NCBI RefSeq assembly: GCF_013388945.1
Contig: NZ_JACAEH010000004.1
Coordinates: 363,754-427,753 of the forward strand
Direction: 5' to 3'
Source: Nitrososphaera sp.
GTDB taxonomy: Archaea > Thermoproteota > Nitrososphaeria > Nitrososphaerales > Nitrososphaeraceae
DNA length: 64,000 nucleotides
The notes beneath the pieces were generated by a model. It had not been told where the DNA came from, searched no databases, and was given only the letters and a program-made list of their open reading frames with translations. The position numbers were made by a program, and so were the translations under genes. Below, in pieces: positions 49,167 through 59,446 of the stretch. Position 1 is the first letter of the stretch. Each line of letters opens with the position of its first letter.

Positions 49167-50699
49167 ATGACTCTGGAAAGCAAGTCAAATGCAGATAATC
49201 TTCAGGATTGGTTCTCAAATTTAATAGACCATTTTAGAGAAGAATATGAAAAAATATCTGATGAAGAAAAAAGCTATGGGGTAGATACTTCTGTCAACTA
49301 TCGCTTTCCCTGCCAGATAGAAGTATTCTGGCTCGAGAACCCTGAAATTCAACTCATTTTCAAGTTCAATTCTGGCAACAGACCTGACAAAGAAATAATC
49401 ATTCACGGTCCGCTTGACAGTCACAATTTCATTGACCGTGTGGAACCGATATTGAAAGAACCTAGATGGTCTGAGGTGAGCAGTGGTAGACGGCCTTATC
49501 TTGATGAACCCGGAACGACTCTTGCATTTACGTTGGCTAGGCATCTCCATAGACTCGTCGAGATGGCAAAAGCCATGCATTTTGAACGCCGAGTGCACAG
49601 AGGGTCGGGAATGGGCTTGCTCGAAGGTACCAATATCTGGACATCGTATCATTACGGCAACATCGCTGAACAAGACTATGTTACAATTGTTAACGAAATA
49701 TTGCGCGAAACAAGGTCAAGAGCTAAGAACATGAAGGAGAGGTCGGAAGGCAAAGCAAAGGAAAAGGTACATGTGCTTGACAAACCGAGAGATAATCCCA
49801 AAGCTTATGGCGTACATTTCTTTCCGCCGATATTCGTTGGTAGACAACCGGAATTGACGCCTTCTGACGTATTATATGGTAGAATAAGCAATATGCCCTA
49901 CATCTCTCCTTTTGAAAACGGAATTTCAATGTCCTTCGGGAAGCATGCAGCTATAGTCAATGCTGACGGGTTCATTTTCATACCAATCTCAAATAAGGAA
50001 ATTGCACTTAGAGCTCTAAATGTGATAATGGCGGTGGGCATGTTAAGAGGACTAGACTTCTTAGCAGTTAGAGAACACGAACTGTCTACCATCGAATACA
50101 ACAAAGAGACTATGACGCCGGGAAGCATGACCTACGACCCGGAAGTAACTTTGCGAACTCGTCAGTTTCTAGATCGGATGGGGCAAGGTACCTCGGGCTA
50201 TAGAAGAAGGGAGATCGACGAAATGACTCTCCGACAAATCGTTGCCAAAGCTGGCAGGATTTTTGATGAAGGGAAGTATGTGGAGGATCTGAGATTACTT
50301 TCAGAATCGTTTACGCATTTTAATGATGCTGAATATGCGCCTTCTTTTGTTATGAGCTGGAGCATTATTGAAAGACACATCTCAAAATTGTGGAAGAAAA
50401 AAGTGGATGAAAAGGATCTGGATGAAGACAGAACAAATAAACTCCTTGATACTAATCGGTGGTCGGCTGATTATCTTCTCGAGGTACTAAATCTTAACGA
50501 GGAGATATCAGAAGATGATTATGATAGGTATATGGAGATGAAATCAAAGAGAAACAGGTTTATTCATAGAGGAAAGCAAATAGTTCGTGAAGATGCAGAA
50601 AGATGTTTCAACATCGCGAAGGAAATCGTAGTCAGAAAGGTCGGAAGCTTGAATCGTAATAAGATTTCCGATTTTGCTGCCTTGATAACTAGGGCATAA
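49167..50699 (+). CDS. HEPN/Apea-like domain protein (510 aa)
   Basis: C-terminal WSIIERHISKLWKKK...YMEMKSKRNRFIHRGK with RNxxxH motif. Confidence 0.55.
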   Translation: MTLESKSNADNLQDWFSNLIDHFREEYEKISDEEKSYGVDTSVNYRFPCQIEVFWLENPEIQLIFKFNSGNRPDKEIIIHGPLDSHNFIDRVEPILKEPRWSEVSSGRRPYLDEPGTTLAFTLARHLHRLVEMAKAMHFERRVHRGSGMGLLEGTNIWTSYHYGNIAEQDYVTIVNEILRETRSRAKNMKERSEGKAKEKVHVLDKPRDNPKAYGVHFFPPIFVGRQPELTPSDVLYGRISNMPYISPFENGISMSFGKHAAIVNADGFIFIPISNKEIALRALNVIMAVGMLRGLDFLAVREHELSTIEYNKETMTPGSMTYDPEVTLRTRQFLDRMGQGTSGYRRREIDEMTLRQIVAKAGRIFDEGKYVEDLRLLSESFTHFNDAEYAPSFVMSWSIIERHISKLWKKKVDEKDLDEDRTNKLLDTNRWSADYLLEVLNLNEEISEDDYDRYMEMKSKRNRFIHRGKQIVREDAERCFNIAKEIVVRKVGSLNRNKISDFAALITRA

Positions 50700-50731
50700 C
50701 ATGCATTTCGACCCATTTTTATATTCGTGAA

Positions 50732-51022
50732 GTGATCAGAGTACCGTTGGCCAGACGAGCCGAGCAGAGGTTAAAGTCCATTTCGGTGCTTGTACCACTG
50801 GAAAGAGTGCAGGCAAGCCTCTCCGAGATAGGCTTTTTGCTGCAGGACACCGCCACAGTCGTTGCGGACGGCAAGTTCTGGCAAAAGATGCTCTACGTCC
50901 GCGGCCAAGAAACGATAAGCGTGTCTGAAGAAATTGGCGACGTTTACCCGAAGGACCCGATTATCACCATCTGCGGCTCCAACAGGACGATATCGCACGT
51001 CGTAAAGGGCGTGGGTGGCTGA
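50732..51022 (+). CDS. Conserved hypothetical protein
   Basis: 96 aa ORF, overlaps the next gene. Confidence 0.5.
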   Translation: MIRVPLARRAEQRLKSISVLVPLERVQASLSEIGFLLQDTATVVADGKFWQKMLYVRGQETISVSEEIGDVYPKDPIITICGSNRTISHVVKGVGG

Positions 51023-51575
51023 AATGCCGCTGTACGAGTGCAACGAGCACCAGTTCGTGGAAAACGTCCGCCGGCTACTGGAGGCAGGCGACAAGTTCAT
51101 CGTAAACAGGCGCATAACGATGCACGACGACGCAAAATACGGCCCCGCTACTTTGCCGGACGAGGAATTCAAGCGCTATGAAACACTTGTCACAAGAAAG
51201 GTGGTCAACTCGACGGTAACCACAAAAATCCCGTTTGTAGACACGTTCCACAGCAGCAGGTTCTACGACGCAGACGAGACCGTGCATTCCACGACTGCTC
51301 TGATGTTCCCGAGGATGTCCATCCCGTACTACCGCGTAGAGTATTCTGTCAACGTCTGGGGCGGCACCTACTTTTTCGCCTTTGACGCGCTCTTTGACCC
51401 GGAAATAGCGATAGAGAAGAGGAGCGGCAGGCGGCTTGGAAAAGGCGCGCTGGTGCACGTGTTGCGCTACAGCCCGCCAAACGAGCGCGTGCTTGCAATC
51501 AACATGCCAAAAGGCGTCGTTGTCTTGGACGTCAAGCACATGGTCCGGGTTATTGATCATTCATCCAACTTTTGA
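51015..51575 (+). CDS. Conserved hypothetical protein
   Basis: 186 aa ORF in GC-rich coding context; internal ATG at 51024 also possible. Confidence 0.55.
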   Translation: MAEMPLYECNEHQFVENVRRLLEAGDKFIVNRRITMHDDAKYGPATLPDEEFKRYETLVTRKVVNSTVTTKIPFVDTFHSSRFYDADETVHSTTALMFPRMSIPYYRVEYSVNVWGGTYFFAFDALFDPEIAIEKRSGRRLGKGALVHVLRYSPPNERVLAINMPKGVVVLDVKHMVRVIDHSSNF

Positions 51576-52145
51576 CAGCCAGTCGAAAAACGGCACAAGA
51601 GGGCTGAACGGCAGCTCTTTTGCGCTCTTGGCGTTGTATCCAAGAAGCACCATGCGCCCCTCGAGCTTTTTCTGCAAGGGTGCCGGCACCTGCTCCTTTG
51701 CAAGCGGCCCGAAGATCTCGAAATAGAAATTCTGGGAAAAATGGGCGACGTGCTGCGCAAAGCAGTCCAGCAATATAGTGGGGTCGCCGGCGACGCGCCT
51801 GTTCATCTCCTCCTGGCTCATCCCGCGCGTGTCGACTGCAATCTGCAGCATCCTTTTCGTATAGTTTTCACGCGTAAACGTGGGGTCGAGCCTGCCCGGG
51901 TTTGACTGGTACATCCTGATCTCTTTGGCCGCCTGCTCGACAGTCCTGCGCGCGAGGTCCTTTGCTTCGTTTATTTCAACGTCGCCATGAATTCCAAAAT
52001 CCTTGCCGAAAATGAAAAACGCGCCCATCTTTTCTTCCTTCTGCACGTACGGGAAGGTAGAACTGCCTGTCAAAAACCGCGTTATCCTCTTCTGAATGTC
52101 TGCCGGCAAGAACATGCCCATGTACGAGTCCAGTGCCACCGGCAC
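51561..52145 (-). CDS. Conserved hypothetical protein
   Basis: 194 aa ORF. Confidence 0.55.
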   Translation of the reverse strand: MPVALDSYMGMFLPADIQKRITRFLTGSSTFPYVQKEEKMGAFFIFGKDFGIHGDVEINEAKDLARRTVEQAAKEIRMYQSNPGRLDPTFTRENYTKRMLQIAVDTRGMSQEEMNRRVAGDPTILLDCFAQHVAHFSQNFYFEIFGPLAKEQVPAPLQKKLEGRMVLLGYNAKSAKELPFSPLVPFFDWLSKVG

Positions 52146-52208
52146 GACTATCGACAGCGCACGCTGGGATTTATTCCTTAAAACAAAAGAAAAGAGAAGA
52201 AAAGAGGG

Positions 52209-52745
52209 CTAGTGCGCGTGAGGCGGAGGTGCGCTGCTCTTCGAGAGTGCCTCGTTGAACGTGCCTGAGGCCTTCTCGTGGAATTCCAGGTTTGACTGGT
52301 CCACCTTGACTGCCTGCGGCGGGCACACCGAGACGCACGCCATGCACCAGATGCAGTCGTGCTCCCTGATTGGGTCTGCCTTGTCCGTGTAGTCCTTGCG
52401 CTCTTCCTTGACGGAGCTGCCAGTACCCGCAAACTCCATATTTATTGCCTCTTTTGCCGGCACGTCGTGCTCGGTTCTGTACCACTGGTACACCTGCACT
52501 GGGCAGGCCTCGATGCAGGCGCCATCGGCAACGCACGAGTCCCAGTCAATTGCGACCATCGTGCCGCTTACGCCCAGCGGGACCAGCTCCTCGCCGTGCT
52601 GCTCGTAGGCGTGCTTTACCTCCTCGTTCTCTGCGGCCTCTGCAGCTTTGCCCGGGCCCCAGAAGTAGTGGTAGTGCTCGCCATCCGAGTGCTTTATCTT
52701 GCCTATTACCTGATGATTCCTCGGAAAGTCTGGATCGATTGGCAT
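52209..52745 (-). CDS. Ferredoxin (two cluster-binding motifs)
   Basis: [16 protein letters not shown] and [15 protein letters not shown]; His-containing N-terminal extension. Confidence 0.88.
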   Translation of the reverse strand: MPIDPDFPRNHQVIGKIKHSDGEHYHYFWGPGKAAEAAENEEVKHAYEQHGEELVPLGVSGTMVAIDWDSCVADGACIEACPVQVYQWYRTEHDVPAKEAINMEFAGTGSSVKEERKDYTDKADPIREHDCIWCMACVSVCPPQAVKVDQSNLEFHEKASGTFNEALSKSSAPPPHAH

Positions 52746-52807
52746 GTTACTCTTCAGTACTGGGATTCAGATATTATATAAACTGTTTGCGAACGAATAC
52801 TAGTGAT

Positions 52808-53980
52808 CTATTTCTCAAAAAGCACGTCTAGCACCCGCTCTTCAAGCCTTGCCCTTGCAAGCTTCATGCTTGCAGTCGCGACTGGAAGCGGCACGATGTT
52901 TACGACCCTGCCTGCGGCGGTCCTGACGCTGACTGTCAGCTGGTCGCCGTAGCGCTCTATTGCAAAGTCGTCCTTTTCTGAAAACGGCACCTGCACCGTC
53001 ATCCTTACCGTCGTGCCCTCGGTTGTGAAGTGGTACGGCTTGCCACGGTAGAACACGCCTGCCGGGTCGTCGCTTCCGTAGATCCTGTCGCCGTGCTTTG
53101 AGAGCATCTCGATTCCGCGAAGCTCCGTCTCGTACAGCTCTACTTCCCTTATAGGCAGCGGGTAAAAGTTGGCCTTGGCGTCGGCTACCTTCCCTTGTTG
53201 GAACCTAGCCCACCTGTCGTAGTAGGCGTCAGACGAGCCGGCCATTATCTTGTTCACTATCGCAAGGTCGACGTTTATGCCGTACAATGAAGCCGACATA
53301 AGCGCGCGTTTGGCGTTTTCGATGCTGAACGTGTCCGGGTTTGCGACAAGCCGGATGCTCGTAGCGTCGTTGTCCTTGATTATCTCTGCAAGCGAGTCAA
53401 GCCTGTCAAGCAGGTCCATCTCGCTCTGGATGACGTCCCGCGACGGGGCAGGGATTTTTGCAAGCGGCTGGAATATCCTGCCAAACCCGGCAAACAATCC
53501 TGCAAGCCCGGTCAGCTTGCGCCCGATGCTTCCCACCAGCTTGGGGAAATACAGGTACCGCAGCGCCTCGCCGGACGCCGGCATGTCAAGCACGATTGCG
53601 TCGTACGCTTTGGTCTGCCATGTCTCCTCTATCTTTAACAGCGAAAAAAGCTGCGTCATGCCCGGCAGCATCGCAATCTCGTACGCCAGAGTCTCGTCGA
53701 TTCCCTTTGCCGAAAACACGGACGCCATGTACGACAAGATTGTGTTGTACTTTTTGCCCATCTCGGTGACGGGGTCTATCTGCTGCGCATGAAGCCTGGG
53801 CGCGACCTGCAACGGCTCGTTTCCGACTTCGGGCACCATCAGCGCGTCGCCAAGCGTGTGCGCAGGATCTGCCGACAAAACGAGGGTCCTGTGGTCCCTC
53901 CCTGCAAGCTTTATCGCGGTCGCGCACGAGGTCACGGTCTTGCCCGTGCCTCCCTTGCCGGTGTATATGATGAGCCTCAA
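52808..53980 (-). CDS. ArsA/Get3-family ATPase
   Basis: IIYTGKGGTGKTVTSCATAIKLA, LVLSADPAHTLGDAL, DAIVLDMPASGEALR. Confidence 0.9.
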   Translation of the reverse strand: MRLIIYTGKGGTGKTVTSCATAIKLAGRDHRTLVLSADPAHTLGDALMVPEVGNEPLQVAPRLHAQQIDPVTEMGKKYNTILSYMASVFSAKGIDETLAYEIAMLPGMTQLFSLLKIEETWQTKAYDAIVLDMPASGEALRYLYFPKLVGSIGRKLTGLAGLFAGFGRIFQPLAKIPAPSRDVIQSEMDLLDRLDSLAEIIKDNDATSIRLVANPDTFSIENAKRALMSASLYGINVDLAIVNKIMAGSSDAYYDRWARFQQGKVADAKANFYPLPIREVELYETELRGIEMLSKHGDRIYGSDDPAGVFYRGKPYHFTTEGTTVRMTVQVPFSEKDDFAIERYGDQLTVSVRTAAGRVVNIVPLPVATASMKLARARLEERVLDVLFEK

Positions 53981-54025
53981 GCCTGAAAAATGAGTTTAAA
54001 AAGGGATAAAAGAGTTTGGAGGGGG

Positions 54026-55252
54026 CTAGTACACGTAAGCCCTTTCCGCGTGCTGGCTGATGTCCAGGCCCACGTCCTCTTCCTCCTCGTTCACCTTCAG
54101 GCCGATGGTCCTGTCTATCACCTTCATGATGGCGACGGTGCCTCCAAAGCCCATGATTGCCGCGACTCCGACGCCAAGCGCCTGGATTGGGAGCTGCATC
54201 GGGTTGCCAAACAGCAGCCCGTCGGGGCCTGCAGGGTTGATGAGCGAGGTTGCGACGAGGCCGATTGCAAGCGACCCGATTATTCCGGTAACGCCGTGCA
54301 CCGAGCTGACGTCGAGCGCGTCGTCTATCTTCCAATGCTCCTTGAAGAGCAGGATGGCATAGTACGAGGCAAGGCCCAGCACGATTCCAAGGAAGAACGC
54401 GCTCTGGCCGCTGATAAAGCCGGCGGCCGGCGTTACGCCTGCAAGTCCGCATATCGCGCCGTTGATGGCAGCTGTTGTAGAAGGCTTGCCTGACCTCTTC
54501 CACGAAAGGATTATCCACACAAACGCCGAAGTCGCCGCGCCTATCTGCGACGTGATTATGGCGTTGGCGGCAAGCCCGCCTGACGCAAGCGCGCTGCCCC
54601 CGTTGAATCCAAACCAGCCTACCCACAGGAGCGATGCGCCGATGACTGCAAGCGGGATGTTGTGGGGGACCATGATGTCGGGGCCAAAGTTCTTGCGCCT
54701 GCCAAGCACGAGGGCCGCTGCAAGCGACGCCATGCCTGCGCTAGTGTGAATGACGATGCCTCCGGCAAAGTCAAAGACTCCAAGCTGCGCAAGCCAGCCT
54801 CCGCCCCACACCCAGTGTGCAAGCGGGTAGTAGATGAAGACGCTCCACGCGATTATGAAGACGAAAAACGCTGACCACTTTACGCGCTCTGCAAACGCGC
54901 CTGTTATGAGAAGTGGAGTTATGACTGCAAACATCATCTGAAAAGTCGCAAAGGTGACGCCCGGGATTGTCGACGCCTGCGGGAGCGCATCGTCGACCGG
55001 CACGCTGTTGAAAAAGAAAAAGTCGCCGCCACCGATGAACCCTCCCATCGAAGGGCCGAACACGAGCGTGAATCCGCCTATGAACCAGACGGTTGACAGT
55101 ATGCCAAGACCCGAGAAGGTCTGCATGATTACTGAAAGCGAGTTTTTGGTCCTGATGAGGCCCGCCTCAAAAAAACCCAGGGCAGGTATCATGAGCAATA
55201 CAAGCCCAGTGGATACAAACATCCACGTGGTATCTCCCGTATCGATCGGCAT
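54026..55252 (-). CDS. amt: Ammonium transporter
   Basis: DTTWMFVSTGLVLLMIPALGFFEAGLIR, WVGWFGFNGGSAL, DVSSVHGVTGIIGSLAIG. Confidence 0.95.
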   Translation of the reverse strand: MPIDTGDTTWMFVSTGLVLLMIPALGFFEAGLIRTKNSLSVIMQTFSGLGILSTVWFIGGFTLVFGPSMGGFIGGGDFFFFNSVPVDDALPQASTIPGVTFATFQMMFAVITPLLITGAFAERVKWSAFFVFIIAWSVFIYYPLAHWVWGGGWLAQLGVFDFAGGIVIHTSAGMASLAAALVLGRRKNFGPDIMVPHNIPLAVIGASLLWVGWFGFNGGSALASGGLAANAIITSQIGAATSAFVWIILSWKRSGKPSTTAAINGAICGLAGVTPAAGFISGQSAFFLGIVLGLASYYAILLFKEHWKIDDALDVSSVHGVTGIIGSLAIGLVATSLINPAGPDGLLFGNPMQLPIQALGVGVAAIMGFGGTVAIMKVIDRTIGLKVNEEEEDVGLDISQHAERAYVY

Positions 55253-55378
55253 TTCCAGAAAATCCTATATCCAGATGCTATAAAAACGCATCGACCTATG
55301 TAATTAACATAATATACAAATTTTATGATATAGTCTTACAAGTTGGGAGAATTGACGCGTCATTGCAAAATGGCGCTC

Positions 55379-56473
55379 TCAGAGCGCCGCTATCGTTGCA
55401 GCAGTCCGCTCCACGTCGGCTTGTGCGACGCCGGGGTGGACCGGAAGCGACAGCACTCGCCCCGCGCACCACTCTGTGGCCGGCAGTTTTGTTTTCGGCG
55501 CGGCCTTGCGGTAAAACGGGGTCCTGTGGACCGGCGGGTCGTAGTACACTGCAGAGCCTATGCCGGCCTTTTCTAATGCAACTTTTGCGGCTTCCCTTGC
55601 CTTTGCAGTTGCAAATGCAACAGTGTAAAGGTACCAGTTGAACTTCTTGTCGGCAGTTTCTGCCGGCAATGCGACGCCCTTTACTCCGGACAAAAGTCGT
55701 GACATCAGCTCCGCGTTGCGCCTCCTTGCGTCAAGCATCGCGCCCAGCTTGCCCATCTGCACCTTGGCGATGGCCGCGCTCATCTCTGGAAGCCTCAGGT
55801 TGAGCCCGAGCACCCTCGTGTCGTAGCCGTGAACCATGCCGTGGTTGCGTATCATCTTCAGTTTTCCAGCAAGCCTGTCGTCGTCCGTGGCGATTGCGCC
55901 GCCCTCGCCGGACGTGAGCACCTTGCTTGCGTACGTCGAGAAGCAGCCCATCATCCCGAGCGTTCCGGTCTGCCTGCCGCGAAAAGTCGAGCCAAGCGAC
56001 TGGCAGGCGTCCTCTATCACTGCAAGCGAGCGCTTCTCTGCAATTTCAAATATTTCCGCGTCGCACGGGTGGCCGTACAGGTGGACGGGGATGACTGCCT
56101 TTGTCCGCCTGCCTATCTTGCGCTTCATGTCCTGGCTGTCGATTGTGTAGTCGCTTTTCTTGATGTCGACAAATACCGGCCTTGCGCCCGACGCGACTAC
56201 GGCGTTTGCAGTAGCCACGAACGTGAACGCCGGCAAGAGCACGTCGTCGCCGGGGCCGACGCCTGCTGCAAGTAATGCCGCGTGGAGCGCTGCAGTCCCG
56301 GAATTGACCGCTATGACGTGCTTTGAGCCTAGATAGCTGCCGAGCGCGCTCTCAAAGTCCCTGACGCGCCTGCCACCGTCGCTTGCGGCGCTTGTCAGCG
56401 CGTTTTCCTCGATGACTCTCATGACTTCAAGCTTTTCCTCCTCGCCAAGCCACGGCCTGTTTATCGGGATCAC
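55379..56473 (-). CDS. DegT/DnrJ/EryC1/StrS aminotransferase family protein
   Basis: INSGTAALHAALLAAGVGPGDDVL-like segment, VIEDACQSLGS, FSTYASKVLTSGEGGAI. Confidence 0.9.
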   Translation of the reverse strand: MIPINRPWLGEEEKLEVMRVIEENALTSAASDGGRRVRDFESALGSYLGSKHVIAVNSGTAALHAALLAAGVGPGDDVLLPAFTFVATANAVVASGARPVFVDIKKSDYTIDSQDMKRKIGRRTKAVIPVHLYGHPCDAEIFEIAEKRSLAVIEDACQSLGSTFRGRQTGTLGMMGCFSTYASKVLTSGEGGAIATDDDRLAGKLKMIRNHGMVHGYDTRVLGLNLRLPEMSAAIAKVQMGKLGAMLDARRRNAELMSRLLSGVKGVALPAETADKKFNWYLYTVAFATAKAREAAKVALEKAGIGSAVYYDPPVHRTPFYRKAAPKTKLPATEWCAGRVLSLPVHPGVAQADVERTAATIAAL

Positions 56474-56751
56474 GCCGGCCGTACTTGCGGACTGGAATAA
56501 AAACAGATGGATGGAAAATACAGGAAATTGTTATCTGGCTGCAATCTGGAACAAAAAACGGCAATCGTTAATAAAGACCGGAGCGCAGATGCGTGCGTAA
56601 CGCGTTTTTGCGTTTTGTCTCACTGTACGTAAGGTTCACCTATATTGGATATTGTATGTATTAGTTTCCCAACATAGAAAACAGTTACGTTACTTTTGAC
56701 TATGCCCATACTGCGTAATGGCTTTTAATTTTCCGGCAGCGCTTCTTCAAG

Positions 56752-57606
56752 ATGAACGGAAACAAGGTTCTAGTCATTGGACTCGGGCAGATAGGATACA
56801 GCAACGCGGAATACATGACGATGAAGGGGTTGGCAGTCGACGGCTTTGACATCAGCGACAAGGCCGTCCAGCGCGCTATCGACGATCAGGTGATCCGCAA
56901 AAAGGCGTCAAGCTTTGCGGGCTACGACTATTATATCATCTGCATCTCGACGCACAGGCCGGACGACATGTTCGTGCCGTACCTCGACGGCCTCTTTGAC
57001 ATCGCAAAGAGGATAGCGTACGAGGGCAAGACAGGCGCGCTCGTGGGAGTCGACAGCACGATTACGCGGGGCACGTCGGAGAAGATAATGGAGATCTTCC
57101 GCCACCGCATGCACGTCGTCCATGTTCCCCACAGGTTCTACATCAACGAAAAGCACGACCACGGCGTGCGGCAGACCCGCGTCATAGGCGGCTGCGACGC
57201 ATGTTGCCTGCAGAAGGCCAGGCACTTTTACGGCGAGCTCCTCGACATTCCGCTTCATGAAGTCGAGTCTGTCGAGGTCGCCGAGCTGACAAAGATAGTG
57301 GAAAACTCGTACAGGTTTGTCGAGATAGCGTTTGCCGAAGAGCTCAAGATGTTCTGCGACCGCGCTGGCATCGACTTTGACGAGCTGCGCAACGCGATAA
57401 ACACAAAGTGGAACATCAAGGTTCTCGAGGCACGCGAAGGGATTGGCGGCCACTGCCTGCCGAAGGACAGCCAGATGTTTCTCAACCTGTCCAAGAACCT
57501 GCTTGAAGCCAGCATCATAGATGCCGCAAAGAAGGTCGACGCCGAGTACAGGGAGCACATCTCGTACGCCGTTCAGGCGAAGGTCAAGCCAGTCGAACTG
57601 CACTGA
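56752..57606 (+). CDS. Short UDP-glucose/GDP-mannose dehydrogenase-family protein
   Basis: VLVIGLGQIGYSNAEYM, ENSYRFVEIAFAEEL, GIGGHCLPKDSQMF; 284 aa. Confidence 0.8.
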   Translation: MNGNKVLVIGLGQIGYSNAEYMTMKGLAVDGFDISDKAVQRAIDDQVIRKKASSFAGYDYYIICISTHRPDDMFVPYLDGLFDIAKRIAYEGKTGALVGVDSTITRGTSEKIMEIFRHRMHVVHVPHRFYINEKHDHGVRQTRVIGGCDACCLQKARHFYGELLDIPLHEVESVEVAELTKIVENSYRFVEIAFAEELKMFCDRAGIDFDELRNAINTKWNIKVLEAREGIGGHCLPKDSQMFLNLSKNLLEASIIDAAKKVDAEYREHISYAVQAKVKPVELH

Positions 57607-57810
57607 TTGTAACGTACGATAGATTCAACGATAACGCAATGCACTGACCGGTTCCGCGGGGTGGGCCGAAAAGAGTGGCGGAACCGCACTGACGTACTAG
57701 GGTTGGCCTAGAAGCGGGAAACACATGAAGGAAAACAGTGGAAAAATCAAGAAAATAGCAATAGCGCCGGCGGGACTTGCAAGGTCACGCGGCATAGCAG
57801 GTGCGCCGGC

Positions 57811-59232
57811 ATGACCGAACAGCAGGAGCAGCAGCTGTCGCCGTCGCTTGCAGTCAGGTGCCAGCAGACCGTTGCGCCTTCGGGCAGGATAAGGGTCAGC
57901 AAGAAGGCGTGGGCGGTGAGGGTAATGACCGTCGTCCTCACAGCCGTGCTGATAGCCGTCACAGTCAGCGTCACGCTCGAGACGGGCGACCCGTTTGTGA
58001 TGGCCGGCGTGATAATTCCGACGCACTCGCTTGCCTACCTCATCATCGGGTGGTTCTTTTTCAGGTCGCCGGCGACCGGCAAGCCCGGCAACGAGCTCGT
58101 GTCAGTCATAGTCCCCATATACAACCAGAAGGGGCTGATAGAGATGGTGATAGACGCGATATTCCGCTCCACCTACCAGAACATAGAAGTCATTGCGGTA
58201 AACGACGGGAGCACCGACGGCACCAAGGAGGTCCTCGACAGGCTTGCTGGGAAGTATCCCAAGCTGAAGGTCATCCACAAAAAGAACGAGGGCAAGCGCA
58301 AGGCAGTGGCAAGCGCGTTTGTCAACTCGCACGCGCGCTACGTGGTCCTGATAGATTCTGACAGCATAGTGGAGGAAAACGCCATTTCTGAAATGATGAA
58401 GGCGTTTAGCGCCGACCCGAAAATAGGGGGCGTCGTCGGCTATGCCAAGGTCTGGAACGCCAAGAAGAACGTCCTCACAAAGTGCCAGGACGTGTGGTAC
58501 GACTACTCGTTTAACATCCGCAAGTGCGCCGAGAGCCGCTTTGGCGCAGTCATGTGCCTCTCCGGGTGCCTCGCAGGCTACAGGCGCGAGGCGATAGCCG
58601 ACTACATCCCGTTCTGGATAAAGGCCCGGCTCAAGGAAAGCGAGGACCGCGAGCTGACGACGTACGTCATCGCGCCGCCAAAGGCAAGGCATTTGCTTAC
58701 GCCCGGGACAAAGAAGATGATGCGCTGGATGTCGCAGTACGACGACGCGGAAGACAGGGGTCTGACAGGACAGGCGCTCATCGACTGGAAGTCAGTCTAC
58801 GTGCCGTCAGCTGTGGTGTACACGGACGTGCCGGAAAACGTCAAAGTGTTCTTGAAGCAGCAGAAGCGCTGGAAGAAGGGGACGCTTCGCGTCAACTTTT
58901 TTGTCAGCGGCTTTTTCTGGCGGCGCAACCCCATCATGTCGCTCCTCCTCTTTTACGTCGAGTTCATGCTGATGTTCACAAACCCGCTCATACTCCTCAT
59001 CGCGTTCGTCTACGAGCCGGTCTTGCTGAACAACTACCTGGTGCCTGCGATTTTCCTCACAGGCTCGGTCCTGACAAGCTTTGGCCACGGCCTTGACTAC
59101 AAGTTCCGGGACCGCACCTCGACTACCTGGTACTACAAGCCCCTGATGAACCTGATAACCGCGTTCGTGATATCGTGGATAATATTCCCCGCTATCTGGA
59201 GCCTGCGCAGGAACGAATGGGGAACGCGCTGA
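57811..59232 (+). CDS. Family 2 glycosyltransferase, processive synthase-like, copy 1
   Basis: VSVIVPIYNQKGLIEMVIDAIFRSTYQN, DSDSIVEENA, QQKRWKKGTLR. Confidence 0.9.
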   Translation: MTEQQEQQLSPSLAVRCQQTVAPSGRIRVSKKAWAVRVMTVVLTAVLIAVTVSVTLETGDPFVMAGVIIPTHSLAYLIIGWFFFRSPATGKPGNELVSVIVPIYNQKGLIEMVIDAIFRSTYQNIEVIAVNDGSTDGTKEVLDRLAGKYPKLKVIHKKNEGKRKAVASAFVNSHARYVVLIDSDSIVEENAISEMMKAFSADPKIGGVVGYAKVWNAKKNVLTKCQDVWYDYSFNIRKCAESRFGAVMCLSGCLAGYRREAIADYIPFWIKARLKESEDRELTTYVIAPPKARHLLTPGTKKMMRWMSQYDDAEDRGLTGQALIDWKSVYVPSAVVYTDVPENVKVFLKQQKRWKKGTLRVNFFVSGFFWRRNPIMSLLLFYVEFMLMFTNPLILLIAFVYEPVLLNNYLVPAIFLTGSVLTSFGHGLDYKFRDRTSTTWYYKPLMNLITAFVISWIIFPAIWSLRRNEWGTR

Positions 59233-59446
59233 TGGTATTATCTACTATAACATTCTCAAAACGACCTGCATCTAGAGTGGAGCGTATAGAAAGAGCCATC
59301 AAAATTATTAAAAAAAATAAGGCAGGATGCTTCACTGGAATGACGGTTGGTCGTACAGGCGCTAGCGAGCTTGCTGGCAGCACGATAGGGGAAGCCGGCC
59401 ACGCTTCATCGCTCCATTCCGGCAGGGCGCAAAGCCGCGCAGGGGC

